A stretch of 64,000 bases of DNA from Polaromonas sp. (lineage in GTDB: Bacteria > Pseudomonadota > Gammaproteobacteria > Burkholderiales > Burkholderiaceae_C): assembly GCF_012927455.1 (NCBI RefSeq), contig NZ_JABBPE010000002.1:248001-312000 (forward strand), read 5' to 3'. Numbering within the stretch: the first letter of the stretch is position 1; the number at the start of each line of letters is the position of its first letter. The notes beneath the pieces are model-generated. The model worked only from the letters and a program-made list of their open reading frames with translations. It was not told the DNA's origin and did not search any database. Positions 36,772-46,271 of the stretch are shown one piece after another. Position numbers and translations under genes: made by a program.

Positions 36772-37584
36772 TCAAAACGTCCCTTGATGGGGTCGATCCG
36801 ACAGAAATGGCACACCGAAAAACGTCAAAAAAGCAATGACAAACACTGCAAACGCCATCACCGACGACAGCCGGGGCGATGGCTTGTACGTCATGCGCAG
36901 ATGCAATGCGAGTGCCAGCAACAGCCAAGTGATGAAGGCCCAGGTTTCAAGTGGATCCCAAGCCCAATAGCGCCCCCATGCGTCCTGCGCCCAAATAGCG
37001 CCGGCCACCAGCATCAAGCCGTTGAATATCAGCGCCAGCGCCATGAAGCGATAGGCCAGGTCATCAAGCCGCTTGTCTTCGGGCAGACGCAGAAACCAGG
37101 ACGAGCCCGAAGCCGTGCGTCGCATCTGGATCACACCTGCCAGTCCAACCGCCACCAGCATCGAGCCCAGAAAAACTTTACCCAAGCCGACATGAATATA
37201 CAACCAGGGCGTGCGAAACGTGCGCGGAAAATGCACTTCGCCAGGGCTCGACAGCATCAGCCAACCCATCATCACAAACAGTATGGGCATGACCACTGCC
37301 GCCGATGGCCGGATCGACGGAATACGCCAATAGGTGATGACGAACACCAGTACCAAACTCCAGATATTGCTCGACAGTATCTCGAACATGGAGACGAACG
37401 GCCCCTGCCCCAGCCGCTCCCAGCGGATCAGCAGTGCTGCGGTATGCAGCAACCAGCCGAACGCAATCAGCGCCAGCACGACTCGCTCCGGACACCTTTT
37501 CAGCACCACCGCGCCTATCGCCAGCGAGCCGCCCAGCACATAACAGATGATGGCTGCCCACAAGGTTCTCAGTTCAAGTTCCAT
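36772..37584 (-). CDS. ccsA: CcsA-type cytochrome c assembly protein
   Basis: A 270-residue membrane protein with the WWD loop WGRYWAWDPLETWAFITWLL near residue 205 and about eight helices. It has histidines in GWLLHTAALLIR and TPWLYIHVGLGKV. AGGAAAG precedes ATG. With ResB directly upstream on the same strand it forms a complete System II pair, distinct from the longer CcsB at 33368. Confidence 0.9.
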   Translation of the reverse strand: MELELRTLWAAIICYVLGGSLAIGAVVLKRCPERVVLALIAFGWLLHTAALLIRWERLGQGPFVSMFEILSSNIWSLVLVFVITYWRIPSIRPSAAVVMPILFVMMGWLMLSSPGEVHFPRTFRTPWLYIHVGLGKVFLGSMLVAVGLAGVIQMRRTASGSSWFLRLPEDKRLDDLAYRFMALALIFNGLMLVAGAIWAQDAWGRYWAWDPLETWAFITWLLLALALHLRMTYKPSPRLSSVMAFAVFVIAFLTFFGVPFLSDRPHQGTF

Positions 37585-37708
37585 TTAGTCTTTCCTGACG
37601 GGATGCTTTACTTTAAATTTATACAATTTTAGCCTCTAACGCTTATGCAGTATGCGTATCCCGCTATCAATTTAAGAGCTAATCGGCAAAATACATGCGC
37701 CATTCGGA

Positions 37709-38677
37709 TTAATTTCTTTCTGTATTCCAGGGTGTTGACTCAAATTTGCGCCAAAAGTGCCAAGACAGACTCAGCACGCCAACCGCGCAGGCTGCCAGCA
37801 TCCATGAAATGGTCCAGTCGTAAAAGAAACGGTATCCCATCCAGGTGCGCAGTTCCCGATACTCCAGCGTTCCATCGGCCAATGCGATGCGCTCACCGGG
37901 CTGCATTTCCCAGCGCGTTCCCTGATAACGCACGACAATTTTTCGCTGGTCCGGCAACTGAAAGCGCGAGGCGCGGTCCGACGGAATCAGGTTCTCTTCG
38001 ACGTTGAGCATTACCCAGATATCTTCTTTGCTGCCGGCCGGTCGCCAACTCTGCGCCTGTCCGGTGGCATTGGCCGGGTAGCTCGGCAAGTGGACCGCCG
38101 CCAGCAACGCCTCGCCGTTCACCGGACGCCACAAAAACAAAGGAGCAAAGCCCTTGTTGGAAGTGGGATAGATGCGGTATCCGAGCAGCACCAGCGGTTT
38201 ATTGATCTCTATCTCGCCAAAACGTTCCTCGCCATTGCTATCGTGCCAGCGCAGCCGGTTGATCAGCCGATCCAATATCGGGCCGGCCATGTAGGCGATC
38301 TCAAAGCCGTCGTTAACAAAATCAACTTCATCAATCCGCCCCATATGCAAAGGCCCTGCGTCCCGCGACTTCAAACCGGTAAAAGCCGCACCATCGGTGA
38401 CCTCGGCGGTCCCTTTCAAGTACATCAATTGGCCAGCAGCCGCCAGCAGCACCAGCGCGATCAGCGCCAGATGAAAAACCAACAGTGGCATTTGCCTGCG
38501 AAACACACCATTGGTAACGACCGCAGCGATCAGATTAATGGCCAGTAACAGCAGCGGCGCAGCCAGCCAGGGCGCGGCAGCCTGATCGAGCTTATAAACA
38601 GCGACAGAGGCGATACCAAGCAGCAGCAGTCCAACCGGTGTGAATTTGAGTGATGCCAGCGCCAGAATCAGTCGCAT
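37709..38677 (-). CDS. resB: ResB-like cytochrome c biogenesis protein
   Basis: A 322-residue ResB-domain membrane protein, partner of CcsA in System II. Helices lie near the N terminus (FTPVGLLLLGIASVAVYKLD, LLVFHLALIALVLLAAAGQL) and at the C-terminal end (WTISWMLAACAVGVLSLSWH). Between them is a periplasmic beta-rich domain with the family motif GYRIYPTSNKGFAPLF. Its start overlaps the stop of the 11-heme cytochrome gene by one base (TGATG), so its production is coupled to that cytochrome. Confidence 0.85.
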   Translation of the reverse strand: MRLILALASLKFTPVGLLLLGIASVAVYKLDQAAAPWLAAPLLLLAINLIAAVVTNGVFRRQMPLLVFHLALIALVLLAAAGQLMYLKGTAEVTDGAAFTGLKSRDAGPLHMGRIDEVDFVNDGFEIAYMAGPILDRLINRLRWHDSNGEERFGEIEINKPLVLLGYRIYPTSNKGFAPLFLWRPVNGEALLAAVHLPSYPANATGQAQSWRPAGSKEDIWVMLNVEENLIPSDRASRFQLPDQRKIVVRYQGTRWEMQPGERIALADGTLEYRELRTWMGYRFFYDWTISWMLAACAVGVLSLSWHFWRKFESTPWNTERN

Positions 38678-41274
38678 CAGGGCGGCGAGTCGCAGGTGTT
38701 TCTCATGCCGTCTCTACCACCGTTGCAATTGTTCTCCGTCCAGTTGCTACCGCTTGGGAAGGAAGTGACCTTAATGAAGGCCTTACGGTAATACGGCCCG
38801 TTGGTGTAGCCGACGTTCTGGGCGGGAGTCACCGAGGTGCCCGCCGCAAGCCCGGCTTCAGGTCCAACGTCGTTGAGGTTGGCCAGCAAACCGCGGTTCT
38901 TCCAGCCATGGGGGACCGCCACATGGCAATAATTGCACTTGATGCCGCCACCGATTTTGTCCGAATGTATCCCATGGCCGTCGCCCTTGTCGGTGCTGAA
39001 TCCGGTTCCACCGCCGTCCCTTGTCGCGTAATTAGTGGCATTGTGGCACTTGAAGCACAGAGCATCCGCTTGGCCTGTGCCGGTGGCGGCGTCATATTTT
39101 CCTTTAAGCAAAAAGTTGTTTTCCGAACCGTGCGGCCCCCAGGGTTTGCCGTTCTCGCTGGTGTTGGTGTTGCCCGCAGGCATAACAGTCCCCTGGCCCG
39201 TGGCCGAACCATGGCAGTCGGAGCAATACATGGTCTGAGTGCCGAGCGCCCCTGAATTGTTCCACGGCGGAAGCCACCTGCCTAAGCGGTTAACACCACG
39301 GCCGGTGGGCGCCATAACCGGGTGCCACGACCGGTGGTTGTTGTTGTTGGTCGTCGTAGCCACTGCAGAGGCGCCCGCGCCGCCATCGAAGCCGTTGCTG
39401 ACCGTGCCGACTGGAACAGCATGCGTTAAAGGCGCCTGGAACTCCTTGGCCTGATTGGTGTAACGCGTGAAGTTGTTATGACCGTTTGAATTTGGTGGCG
39501 TCAACCCCAAACCGCCGAGCAGCGGGCGCGTTGCACCGTTCGGATAGATGTTGTCATCCGCGTATGCGTAGTTGGAATGGCACTTCAGGCAGATCTGGTA
39601 TTCGCGCGTGACGTACTTTTCGCCCACCAGGTTGCTGGCACTTGCGCCAGGGTCCCCACGTTTGGCGTTAAAGCTCAGCGGCATTGACTGGAACGAATTT
39701 CCCCCGTAGACCGGCTCGACCCCAAACGATCCGCGCAGCACGCCGGAGATGACGTTGGTGTGCACATAGCCAGCGGCATCTTCATGGCGGTGAGTACCCG
39801 CCTTTTCGTTCGTATTGCCAGCGGAAAGAGGGCCCGGCAGCCCGTTTTGCGTCTTGATCACACGATGCGGATTGTGGCAATCGGAGCATTCAGCATGGCG
39901 GTTATTGGGATTATCCAGGCCGAGGCCGCTACGTGACTCCAGCAAGTCCTTGCCGCATTTGCCGGTAAGCTTGCTGCAATTGGTGTCGGGTCCATCGTTG
40001 AAAACACCACCGACGTTGTGCGTTTCGGTTCCTGCGGCCTGCTCGCTTGACTTGATAGGCATGTGTCGGCCGAGCGCGAAATCCGACTTGATATCCGGAA
40101 TTGCGTTCGAGGATTGCGTGATGTAGCTCACCGCTGAATCGGCGCTGGTGGTGTGGCATTGGTAGCAGGTTTCTTCGAGCGCGGCGGCGCCACCGATCTT
40201 TGGTTTAGCGGCACTGTCGGTGCCTTCGCGCAGCAAACGGCGTGCGCCCTGCACAGTGTGCGTGTCGTGGCAATTCAGACAGCCGACCTGCCAGACTGGC
40301 GGATTGGCATTGGCAGGAATTCCAATTGACGAAGGAAATTCACGCTGCTTTGCCGCCTCAGGCGTATAGGTCTGCGTTGCAACCAGACTGTTGGCGTGCG
40401 CCGAAAAGGCCCAGGCACTGCCGCCCTTGTCATGGCAAGCCAGGCAGATGATGTCATTGGTCGCACTGAAGGCGCCGCCGACAGGCTGGGTTACCTGAAA
40501 GCGATTCATGCGCAAAAATTTGGCGTTGCCGTTGGTGGTGGTCTTGTCGCGTAAATGCGGATCATGGCAAGTCGAGCACTGCATCTGGTTGTTTTCCAGC
40601 GGCAGTTGAGGTTTCGCGGCCCCGGTGACGCGATTCCCGACGAGTGAACCATCGGGACTACGCAACTCGCCGTCCAGATTGGCAAGTGCAGCGTTATACG
40701 TGAATGAAATCGGATGATCGGCACTCAGATCAGTCCCCAGATTGCGGGTAAAGCCAGTCGCCGCGTTGCCCGGCACCTTGACGGGTGTGGGTGTGTTCAT
40801 TGCAATCGTGGCGTTCTTCGCGCCATTGAGCGCATTGACTTTGTCGATGGCCATAGTGCCGTCATGGCAGGACAGGCAGAGCTTGGAACTGCCACCGGGC
40901 TGCGTAGCCAGTTCCGCCGCGTCGGCTTCCATTGAGGTGGAGGAGTAAAGCGTATAGGTCTGGCCGGACAATTTTCGGTTCCAGAGCGGCGCTCCTAGCG
41001 CAGTCGAGCCACCGCCAAAACTGATGGTTTCGGCTTCATGCGGTGTGTGGCAGAACACACAAACCTGCGTTTCCGAAGTCGCCTTTACGCTACGCGCCGG
41101 CACTGTGCCCCCAGATGGCGTAGCCGATCCGTCCGGCACGGCAGAGAAATTGTGTTTGGTTCCCCGCACGTCCGGAATTTTGTTAGTAGGAGCGATTTGG
41201 GCGTGCGTAAAGTTACCCACCAGCAGAAGAGCCAACATAAGCAAGGCCGCTGCAGGATATTTGGGTAACTGCAT
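38677..41274 (-). CDS. Undecaheme (11 CXXCH) cytochrome c
   Basis: An 865-residue secreted cytochrome with 11 CXXCH motifs: CVFCH, CLSCH, CSTCH, CLACH, CLNCH, CYQCH, CSDCH, CLKCH, CSDCH, CFKCH and CNYCH. A signal peptide ends NFTHAQ. The first 270 residues mirror the tetraheme cytochrome at 51617 (TKHNFSA, CVFCHTPHE, NLGTDLSADHPISFTY, CSTCHDPH), so it is that module plus a seven-heme extension. There is no lipobox, so it should be periplasmic or secreted. GGAGGTACC lies before ATG, which overlaps the propeller stop. A terminal or outer-surface electron transfer role is inferred. Confidence 0.93.
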   Translation of the reverse strand: MQLPKYPAAALLMLALLLVGNFTHAQIAPTNKIPDVRGTKHNFSAVPDGSATPSGGTVPARSVKATSETQVCVFCHTPHEAETISFGGGSTALGAPLWNRKLSGQTYTLYSSTSMEADAAELATQPGGSSKLCLSCHDGTMAIDKVNALNGAKNATIAMNTPTPVKVPGNAATGFTRNLGTDLSADHPISFTYNAALANLDGELRSPDGSLVGNRVTGAAKPQLPLENNQMQCSTCHDPHLRDKTTTNGNAKFLRMNRFQVTQPVGGAFSATNDIICLACHDKGGSAWAFSAHANSLVATQTYTPEAAKQREFPSSIGIPANANPPVWQVGCLNCHDTHTVQGARRLLREGTDSAAKPKIGGAAALEETCYQCHTTSADSAVSYITQSSNAIPDIKSDFALGRHMPIKSSEQAAGTETHNVGGVFNDGPDTNCSKLTGKCGKDLLESRSGLGLDNPNNRHAECSDCHNPHRVIKTQNGLPGPLSAGNTNEKAGTHRHEDAAGYVHTNVISGVLRGSFGVEPVYGGNSFQSMPLSFNAKRGDPGASASNLVGEKYVTREYQICLKCHSNYAYADDNIYPNGATRPLLGGLGLTPPNSNGHNNFTRYTNQAKEFQAPLTHAVPVGTVSNGFDGGAGASAVATTTNNNNHRSWHPVMAPTGRGVNRLGRWLPPWNNSGALGTQTMYCSDCHGSATGQGTVMPAGNTNTSENGKPWGPHGSENNFLLKGKYDAATGTGQADALCFKCHNATNYATRDGGGTGFSTDKGDGHGIHSDKIGGGIKCNYCHVAVPHGWKNRGLLANLNDVGPEAGLAAGTSVTPAQNVGYTNGPYYRKAFIKVTSFPSGSNWTENNCNGGRDGMRNTCDSPP

Positions 41275-42350
41275 CAGGTACCTCCTAAAAGCTGAAAAAT
41301 AGCAATCCGTCCATTGAACATATCGGCCACATAAATTCGTCCACGCGGGTCACTCCAGACGCCGGCCGGCAAGTAGAACTGGCCCACTTCTTTTCCGGTT
41401 CCACCGAGAGGCATCAAAAAGCTTCCTTCGCTGTTGAACACCAGTAAATTGTCGTAAAAAGATTCCACCACGTAAATGTTGCCTGAAGCATCCACCGTCA
41501 CGCCCTTGGGCCGGGTGAAATTGCCAATAAACAGCCCGCGCTGCCCAAGCGTTCCTGTCACCTGACCCCGTGTGTCGTAGATTTGAACGCGAGCATTCAT
41601 GCCGTCGGTCACGTACAGCTTGTCGGCGGCAAAAGCCAGATGGGTCGGAAAGTTCAGTTCACCTTCGCCCTCCCCGCGATGGCCTATGGTTTCCAGCAAA
41701 ATACCGTTGTCATCAAAGACCTTGACGTCATGCGCGTGGGTATCAGACACGTAGATCCGGCCGCGTTGCGCATCGCGCGCCAAACCAGTGGGCCGCGTCA
41801 ATACACCCTGGCCAAAACTTCCGATCGGCTTGCCTTCCCGGTCCAGGCGAAACACACCACCCAATTCGGCATCGGCGACCAGAATCTGCCCGCCCGCACC
41901 CATGGCGATCCCTATGGGCGTGACGAATCGTTTGTTTGGCATAGCCCGGTTCCACACCAGCAACTTGCCAGCCGCCTGGTCAAACACAAACACCGCATGG
42001 TTGCTGACGTCGGTGACGTAGATGCGGCCGTCGGCATCAACCGTCCCGCTTTGTGGCCGCTTTAATGCGGTACGGTCCTCGTCACCATCGAACAGCCCGA
42101 CCAGCCAGGCCAGCACTTTCATGCCCTTGCTGCGTGTATCACCTGTTTCGGGGACGAAATTCTGTTCACCGACCAATTCGCCAACATAACCGTAGCGAGG
42201 CGTTTCCGGAGCTGCCGGCCAGGTTGCCGTCGTACCGCCAGCCCGCTGCTCCGGGTCGAAGCGCATGACGTATTTGGTCTCGGCACAGCCGGACAGCGCC
42301 AGCCACGACGCGAGCAATAGCAAAAATGGACCGAAAATCAGCCTATTCAC
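41274..42350 (-). CDS. NHL-repeat propeller lipoprotein 1
   Basis: A 358-residue lipoprotein. The likely start is GTG at 42350 (VNRLIFGPFLLLLASWLALSGC), since the lipobox LSGC then falls at residue 22; the track ORF begins 48 codons earlier. Six NHL-type blades follow, such as GQFYLPAGVWSDPRGRIYVAD and RPKGVTVDASGNIYVVE. The start overlaps the next upstream gene by eight bases. NHL propellers are regular members of multiheme-cytochrome loci and may scaffold filament or complex assembly. Confidence 0.82.
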   Translation of the reverse strand: MNRLIFGPFLLLLASWLALSGCAETKYVMRFDPEQRAGGTTATWPAAPETPRYGYVGELVGEQNFVPETGDTRSKGMKVLAWLVGLFDGDEDRTALKRPQSGTVDADGRIYVTDVSNHAVFVFDQAAGKLLVWNRAMPNKRFVTPIGIAMGAGGQILVADAELGGVFRLDREGKPIGSFGQGVLTRPTGLARDAQRGRIYVSDTHAHDVKVFDDNGILLETIGHRGEGEGELNFPTHLAFAADKLYVTDGMNARVQIYDTRGQVTGTLGQRGLFIGNFTRPKGVTVDASGNIYVVESFYDNLLVFNSEGSFLMPLGGTGKEVGQFYLPAGVWSDPRGRIYVADMFNGRIAIFQLLGGT

Positions 42351-43347
42351 TTGAGGAAGCCTTCTTTTGGGGAGGTGCGATGCGAAATATTTGGATGCGC
42401 GCATGCACACTGTCCGCAACATGAAGCATGTTTTGTTCCACCCACAAGCCAGTGATGCGGTTGAAACTGGGCGGTACCGCACCACCGCCGACAAAGCTTG
42501 TCAGCAATTCCCCATTTTCAAAGACTTTGATCGTATTGTCGAAACTGTCACTTACAAAAACGCGGTTAAAGCGGTCAACTGCAATAACGCCAGGCATTTT
42601 CAATAAACCGGAACCAAGCGTATATCGATCCCGCCCGTCTCGACCGATGACCACAATTTTGCGGCCAACACGGTCGACAAGGTACAGGCCATCAGGTCCG
42701 CTCGCCAGCGCTTCGATACTTCGGCTCTCATCAGAGCGAAGGACCGACAAGACGCGGCCCAGGCTATTAAAAACGACGACATGATTGCGCAAACTATCGG
42801 CGACCAGCACCTCCCCATTGGACGCGTCCACCAGAACCCCAACGGGACGAGCGATCTCAAGCGCATTGTCAAAGCTGCGCAGCAGTCTGCCATCTACAGA
42901 GTAGTGCAACACCTTTTGCGACCCAATGTCGGCCACATAAAGTGACAGGTCCGACGCGACCGCGATGTTGCCCATTGCCCCGCCAGCATAGTCAGCAAAC
43001 GAGGTCATGCTCTGCTGGGCGGTGTCATAGCGATAGATCTTTCGGCGACCGGCATCGGCCACAAAGACGTAATTGCCACGCGCTGCCACCGCAGCAAGAG
43101 ATATCCACTGAAGATTTCCGGAAAAGTCGGGCTTGCGTGCAAAGGGGCTCAGCGGATCGGGAAGCGCACTGACGCGCGCACCTGTCAACGTTGACCAATG
43201 CGTCAACAACGATTGCTTACCCGCTTCGCCACTGGAACGCGGCGCTGATGGCGATGCGGCGCAGCCCAGCGTCAACGCACCGGCCCCAAACAGCATACCG
43301 AGGCACCATGCGCGGCGAGGGTGAAGAAGCTCGGATTTTTTCATCAT
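42343..43347 (-). CDS. NHL-repeat propeller lipoprotein 2
   Basis: A 334-residue lipoprotein: the signal MMKKSELLHPRRAWCLGMLF leads to lipobox TLGCAAS near residue 29. Blades include RPVGVLVDASNGEVLVADSL and MPGVIAVDRFNRVFVSDSFD. It is more divergent than the other two NHL proteins. It lies between a triheme cytochrome and NHL protein 1, all on one transcript. Confidence 0.82.
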   Translation of the reverse strand: MMKKSELLHPRRAWCLGMLFGAGALTLGCAASPSAPRSSGEAGKQSLLTHWSTLTGARVSALPDPLSPFARKPDFSGNLQWISLAAVAARGNYVFVADAGRRKIYRYDTAQQSMTSFADYAGGAMGNIAVASDLSLYVADIGSQKVLHYSVDGRLLRSFDNALEIARPVGVLVDASNGEVLVADSLRNHVVVFNSLGRVLSVLRSDESRSIEALASGPDGLYLVDRVGRKIVVIGRDGRDRYTLGSGLLKMPGVIAVDRFNRVFVSDSFDNTIKVFENGELLTSFVGGGAVPPSFNRITGLWVEQNMLHVADSVHARIQIFRIAPPQKKASSSE

Positions 43348-43380
43348 GAACGCTCAGTTTCTTTCTAATGGCAATTTACG

Positions 43381-43815
43381 CTACCACTTCCCCGGGCCCG
43401 TTGTGGAGTCGCCGCCATAGATGCCACTGGGCAGGCCAGGTTTTCCTGAATGGCACAAGTCGCAATTCGCCGCCCCCCATGCGACCTGGTCGTTATGGCA
43501 CATGCCGCAAAACTTGCCATTGATGATGTCGGACATCAACACATCGTTGCTCCCAGCGCGCATCTTGAAGCCAAGTTCGGAATGACAGACTTTGCAGCGA
43601 AAGCGGATGCGATGAAACCAATGCGGAAAAACCACCGGTCGAACACCCTCTTTTTCTGCGCGCTTGTTTAGCACCACATCTCCATATTCGGCATGCACCG
43701 GAATAGAGACGGCAGCCAGCCAGAGCGCAAGCGCACTGCCCAGCGCGCACTTGACCAAGTGTGTGCACCTTGTCGCGCCCCTGCTGTATTTGCGCCAGAG
43801 ACAGACGGCTTTCAT
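43381..43815 (-). CDS. Triheme c7-type cytochrome (type A, downstream copy)
   Basis: A 144-residue periplasmic cytochrome. Signal peptide ends IPVHAEYGDVV. Heme motifs CKVCH, CGMCH and CDLCH are preceded by the family strand FPHWFHRIRFRCKVCHSELGFK. Close homologue of the gene at 47872 (same order and same flanking His). ATG overlaps the stop of the type B triheme gene (ATGA). Confidence 0.92.
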   Translation of the reverse strand: MKAVCLWRKYSRGATRCTHLVKCALGSALALWLAAVSIPVHAEYGDVVLNKRAEKEGVRPVVFPHWFHRIRFRCKVCHSELGFKMRAGSNDVLMSDIINGKFCGMCHNDQVAWGAANCDLCHSGKPGLPSGIYGGDSTTGPGKW

Positions 43816-44345
43816 TTCCGCTCCACGCTATGGCAACGCTTGCACTCGGTCAGCGGAAAAGAAACCGCTCCGTGACACACGCCGCAATATTCGCCTTGCA
43901 GTATCTGAAACATGTTCATCTGCTTGGTGCCACCGGCCTTGGACTTGAACAGCTGCTCATGGCAATTGCTACAGTCCAGCCATTCGGTATGCTGCTTGTG
44001 GGGGAAGCGCACCATAGGCATTTCGCCGGTGCGCGGCATGATCACATCCTGATCCAACACCTTGATCTTGGTATCCGGCAAGATATTGGTTCGCGGAGCG
44101 ATCAGGCCCTGCTCAAGCGCCTGAACCCAACGGACGCGATTGCCCACCGCATCGGGAGGCAGTTTTGCCAGCGCCTCTGCAGGTTCCTGCAGTAGCTTGA
44201 TAGCAGGATTGGCGGGATCATGCACGCCGTCTTTGGCCAAGGGAAGGCGGTCAGCAGCCAAGGCGGCGCCTGCAAACAAACACGCGGTCACGACCCAAAG
44301 CCGGATTGATATGCTGCGAAGGATGTGCCCTGAAAGCATCGACAT
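43812..44345 (-). CDS. Triheme c7-type cytochrome (type B)
   Basis: A 177-residue exported cytochrome. The track ORF has 102 unrelated extra residues; ATG at 44345 opens a signal peptide ending ALAADRLPL. After a 90-residue heme-free part (KDGVHDPANPAI, VGNRVRWVQALEQG) come FPHKQHTEWLDCSNCHEQLF, CGVCH and CKRCH. The same layout forms the C-terminal half of the hexaheme protein at 46268, showing duplication. Confidence 0.92.
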   Translation of the reverse strand: MSMLSGHILRSISIRLWVVTACLFAGAALAADRLPLAKDGVHDPANPAIKLLQEPAEALAKLPPDAVGNRVRWVQALEQGLIAPRTNILPDTKIKVLDQDVIMPRTGEMPMVRFPHKQHTEWLDCSNCHEQLFKSKAGGTKQMNMFQILQGEYCGVCHGAVSFPLTECKRCHSVERK

Positions 44346-44361
44346 GACCGCCTCTATTTTT

Positions 44362-45306
44362 CTATCCTGGAATATAGACACCAGCACTGCGGATGGCGCG
44401 CACCAACTCTTTGGTCGAGTCCTCCAACAGCTTGACCCCCGACTCGTAATCTTTCTTGGCCGCCATCCCTTCGGCATTTCCGCGTAAAACCGCCGCCTGT
44501 TCAAGGGACTTCTGCACCATCCCATCGAGTCCCGCATTACTGGCACGCTTCTCATCAAGCAAGACCTTGACCAGCATCTTGTGCGTATCGTTGCGATCAA
44601 CCTCGTAGCGATACTCTTCTTCCTTGCTCGCAAAATTAAGCGAACGCACAAGGGTATCGCCTTCGCGCAAACCTTCTATTGCCTTTCTGGCCGTTACATA
44701 AACTTTATCAAGCAAGACGCGGCCCTGGTCGATTTTTCCGGCGGCGGCAAGCGCGGCGGCTTCGCGTGCCTGCGCTTCCATCGCGCTTGTGTTTTCCGCG
44801 CCCTTTGAGCCCTGATTCTTTTCCGTATTTATGCGCTTCAATGCTGCCAGCAAGGCCTTTACACTCTCCATACGCCCGTCAAAGTCGCTTTTATCTTTCG
44901 CCCCGGTGACCTGTCCCGGAGAAGCCAGATGAACACCCTCAAACATCAGTTTTGCTGCCTGATCCAGCATGCGGGACGCTTCAACAGCGTTGCCCGCCTT
45001 GTACGCATCTTCTGCCTGCTTACGCAATTCACGCGCTTTAACGCGCAAAGCAAGAGCCTCAGGGACCGCACTACTTTCAATCTGCTTCGCAGCCGACGAT
45101 TTTTCAATCAATGTTGAAACCGATGCCAAACGGCGCTCTAACTGCTCCTTGTCCTCCGGCGTGCGGGCAGGACGTGCTGCGGGTACGGCAGGCGGATTGA
45201 CAACCTGCGCCGGTTCGGCGGCGCCCGCTGATGCCATGGGTAGACTGGCACTCCACAGCATCAGCATCATGCTTTTTTTGAGATTTTTTTTCATAATAGA
45301 CTTCAC
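44362..45306 (-). CDS. Helical periplasmic protein of the cytochrome cluster, paralogue 2
   Basis: A 314-residue protein of unknown function. Signal peptide ends ASAGAAEPA. The rest is almost entirely charged alpha helix with heptad-like patterns (RRLASVSTLIEKSSAAKQIE). It ends with GDTLVRSLNFASKEEEYRYEVDRND and VRAIRSAGVYIPG, which match the neighbour at 45303. No heme motif. It starts inside the end of that neighbour (ATGA overlap). A spacer, adaptor or chaperone role in a periplasmic complex is only a guess. Confidence 0.75.
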   Translation of the reverse strand: MKSIMKKNLKKSMMLMLWSASLPMASAGAAEPAQVVNPPAVPAARPARTPEDKEQLERRLASVSTLIEKSSAAKQIESSAVPEALALRVKARELRKQAEDAYKAGNAVEASRMLDQAAKLMFEGVHLASPGQVTGAKDKSDFDGRMESVKALLAALKRINTEKNQGSKGAENTSAMEAQAREAAALAAAGKIDQGRVLLDKVYVTARKAIEGLREGDTLVRSLNFASKEEEYRYEVDRNDTHKMLVKVLLDEKRASNAGLDGMVQKSLEQAAVLRGNAEGMAAKKDYESGVKLLEDSTKELVRAIRSAGVYIPG

Positions 45307-46271
45307 GGAGGGACCTCGGATGAATGCGGTACGACCACTCCAGCAATGCGCAATGAGCGCTGCAAATGGCTGGTCGCGCCTTCTATCGTTTTCACGGCAG
45401 CGATGTAGTCTTGACCGCTTGCCTGCTTCTGCGCAATAACGCGAAGGTCGCGGCTCTGCTGCGCGTAGTGCTCGGCAACTACAGCCGTTTCACGCACCGT
45501 ATTGAGCTGTGCGATGGCGATCGGAATCAATTCTTCGTAACTGCGGTTGCGAGCCAATTCGTGTCTAAACTCCTCAGCCGGCAAATCGAACTTCAGCCCG
45601 TACACAATTGTTTCTGCCGCAAGTATCTTATTCAATGTCGCGACGACGCTCTGGTAGGCGCTATTCAATACCACGTTAGCTTCGTCCTGATTGCCACCCA
45701 GAATCAGCGCGTCGGCCTTGTCCACCATGCCGTCAATTCGGTCGACATCGGCAACGACCGTGGAGGCCTGCAGTTTTTTGGGGGACATGCGGCTTGAAAG
45801 GCCCTTTTGCTGCATTTGAAACGTACGTATCGCTTCGCGCAATTGCGTATTGCGGCTGCGTTTTTGCGCAAGCTGTTGCACAGGATCAGGTACCAGAGAT
45901 GATGCTGCAGCGATTTGCCGCAACGACTCATCGAGTAGCAGCATCGCAGCTTCCCCGCGACTGGCATTGAACTCGGTTTCCGCCTTTGCATACCGAGCCT
46001 GTGCCTCAGCCAGTTTCCTTTTCGCTTGAGCGTTGTTGCTCTGGGGTATGCGCAGGACTGCCGGTGATAGCGACAGCAATTGCTTGACCAATCGCAGTTT
46101 GCGCTCCAGCGTCGCACGGAAAGAATTGGCGCGGACCTCGACGCCGCCTGTCGCATCGGGTTTGGCAAGTACAACAGAAACCGGTTCGGCAGCCGCGGCC
46201 GCATCCGCAGCCGCACCAGCCAGCATCAGACCGAACCATGCAAAAGACGCGGTTATCCGAAAATTTCTCAT
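45303..46271 (-). CDS. Helical periplasmic protein of the cytochrome cluster, paralogue 1
   Basis: A 322-residue exported protein with start at 46271 (MRNFRITASFAWFGLMLAGA); the track ORF is 33 residues longer. Long helices dominate, with AETIVYGLKFDLPAEEFRHE and SLRIAGVVVPHS shared with paralogue 2. No CXXCH, no enzyme motif. Its ATG overlaps the hexaheme stop. Both paralogues sit between two matching pairs of triheme genes. Confidence 0.75.
   Translation of the reverse strand: MRNFRITASFAWFGLMLAGAAADAAAAAEPVSVVLAKPDATGGVEVRANSFRATLERKLRLVKQLLSLSPAVLRIPQSNNAQAKRKLAEAQARYAKAETEFNASRGEAAMLLLDESLRQIAAASSLVPDPVQQLAQKRSRNTQLREAIRTFQMQQKGLSSRMSPKKLQASTVVADVDRIDGMVDKADALILGGNQDEANVVLNSAYQSVVATLNKILAAETIVYGLKFDLPAEEFRHELARNRSYEELIPIAIAQLNTVRETAVVAEHYAQQSRDLRVIAQKQASGQDYIAAVKTIEGATSHLQRSLRIAGVVVPHSSEVPP

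Noticed and set aside
36592-37632. 346-residue plus-strand ORF opposite ccsA and the oxidase-like gene
   Set aside because: Low-complexity, His/Gln/Arg-rich translation typical of an antisense shadow; the minus-strand genes have clear families and overlap cleanly.
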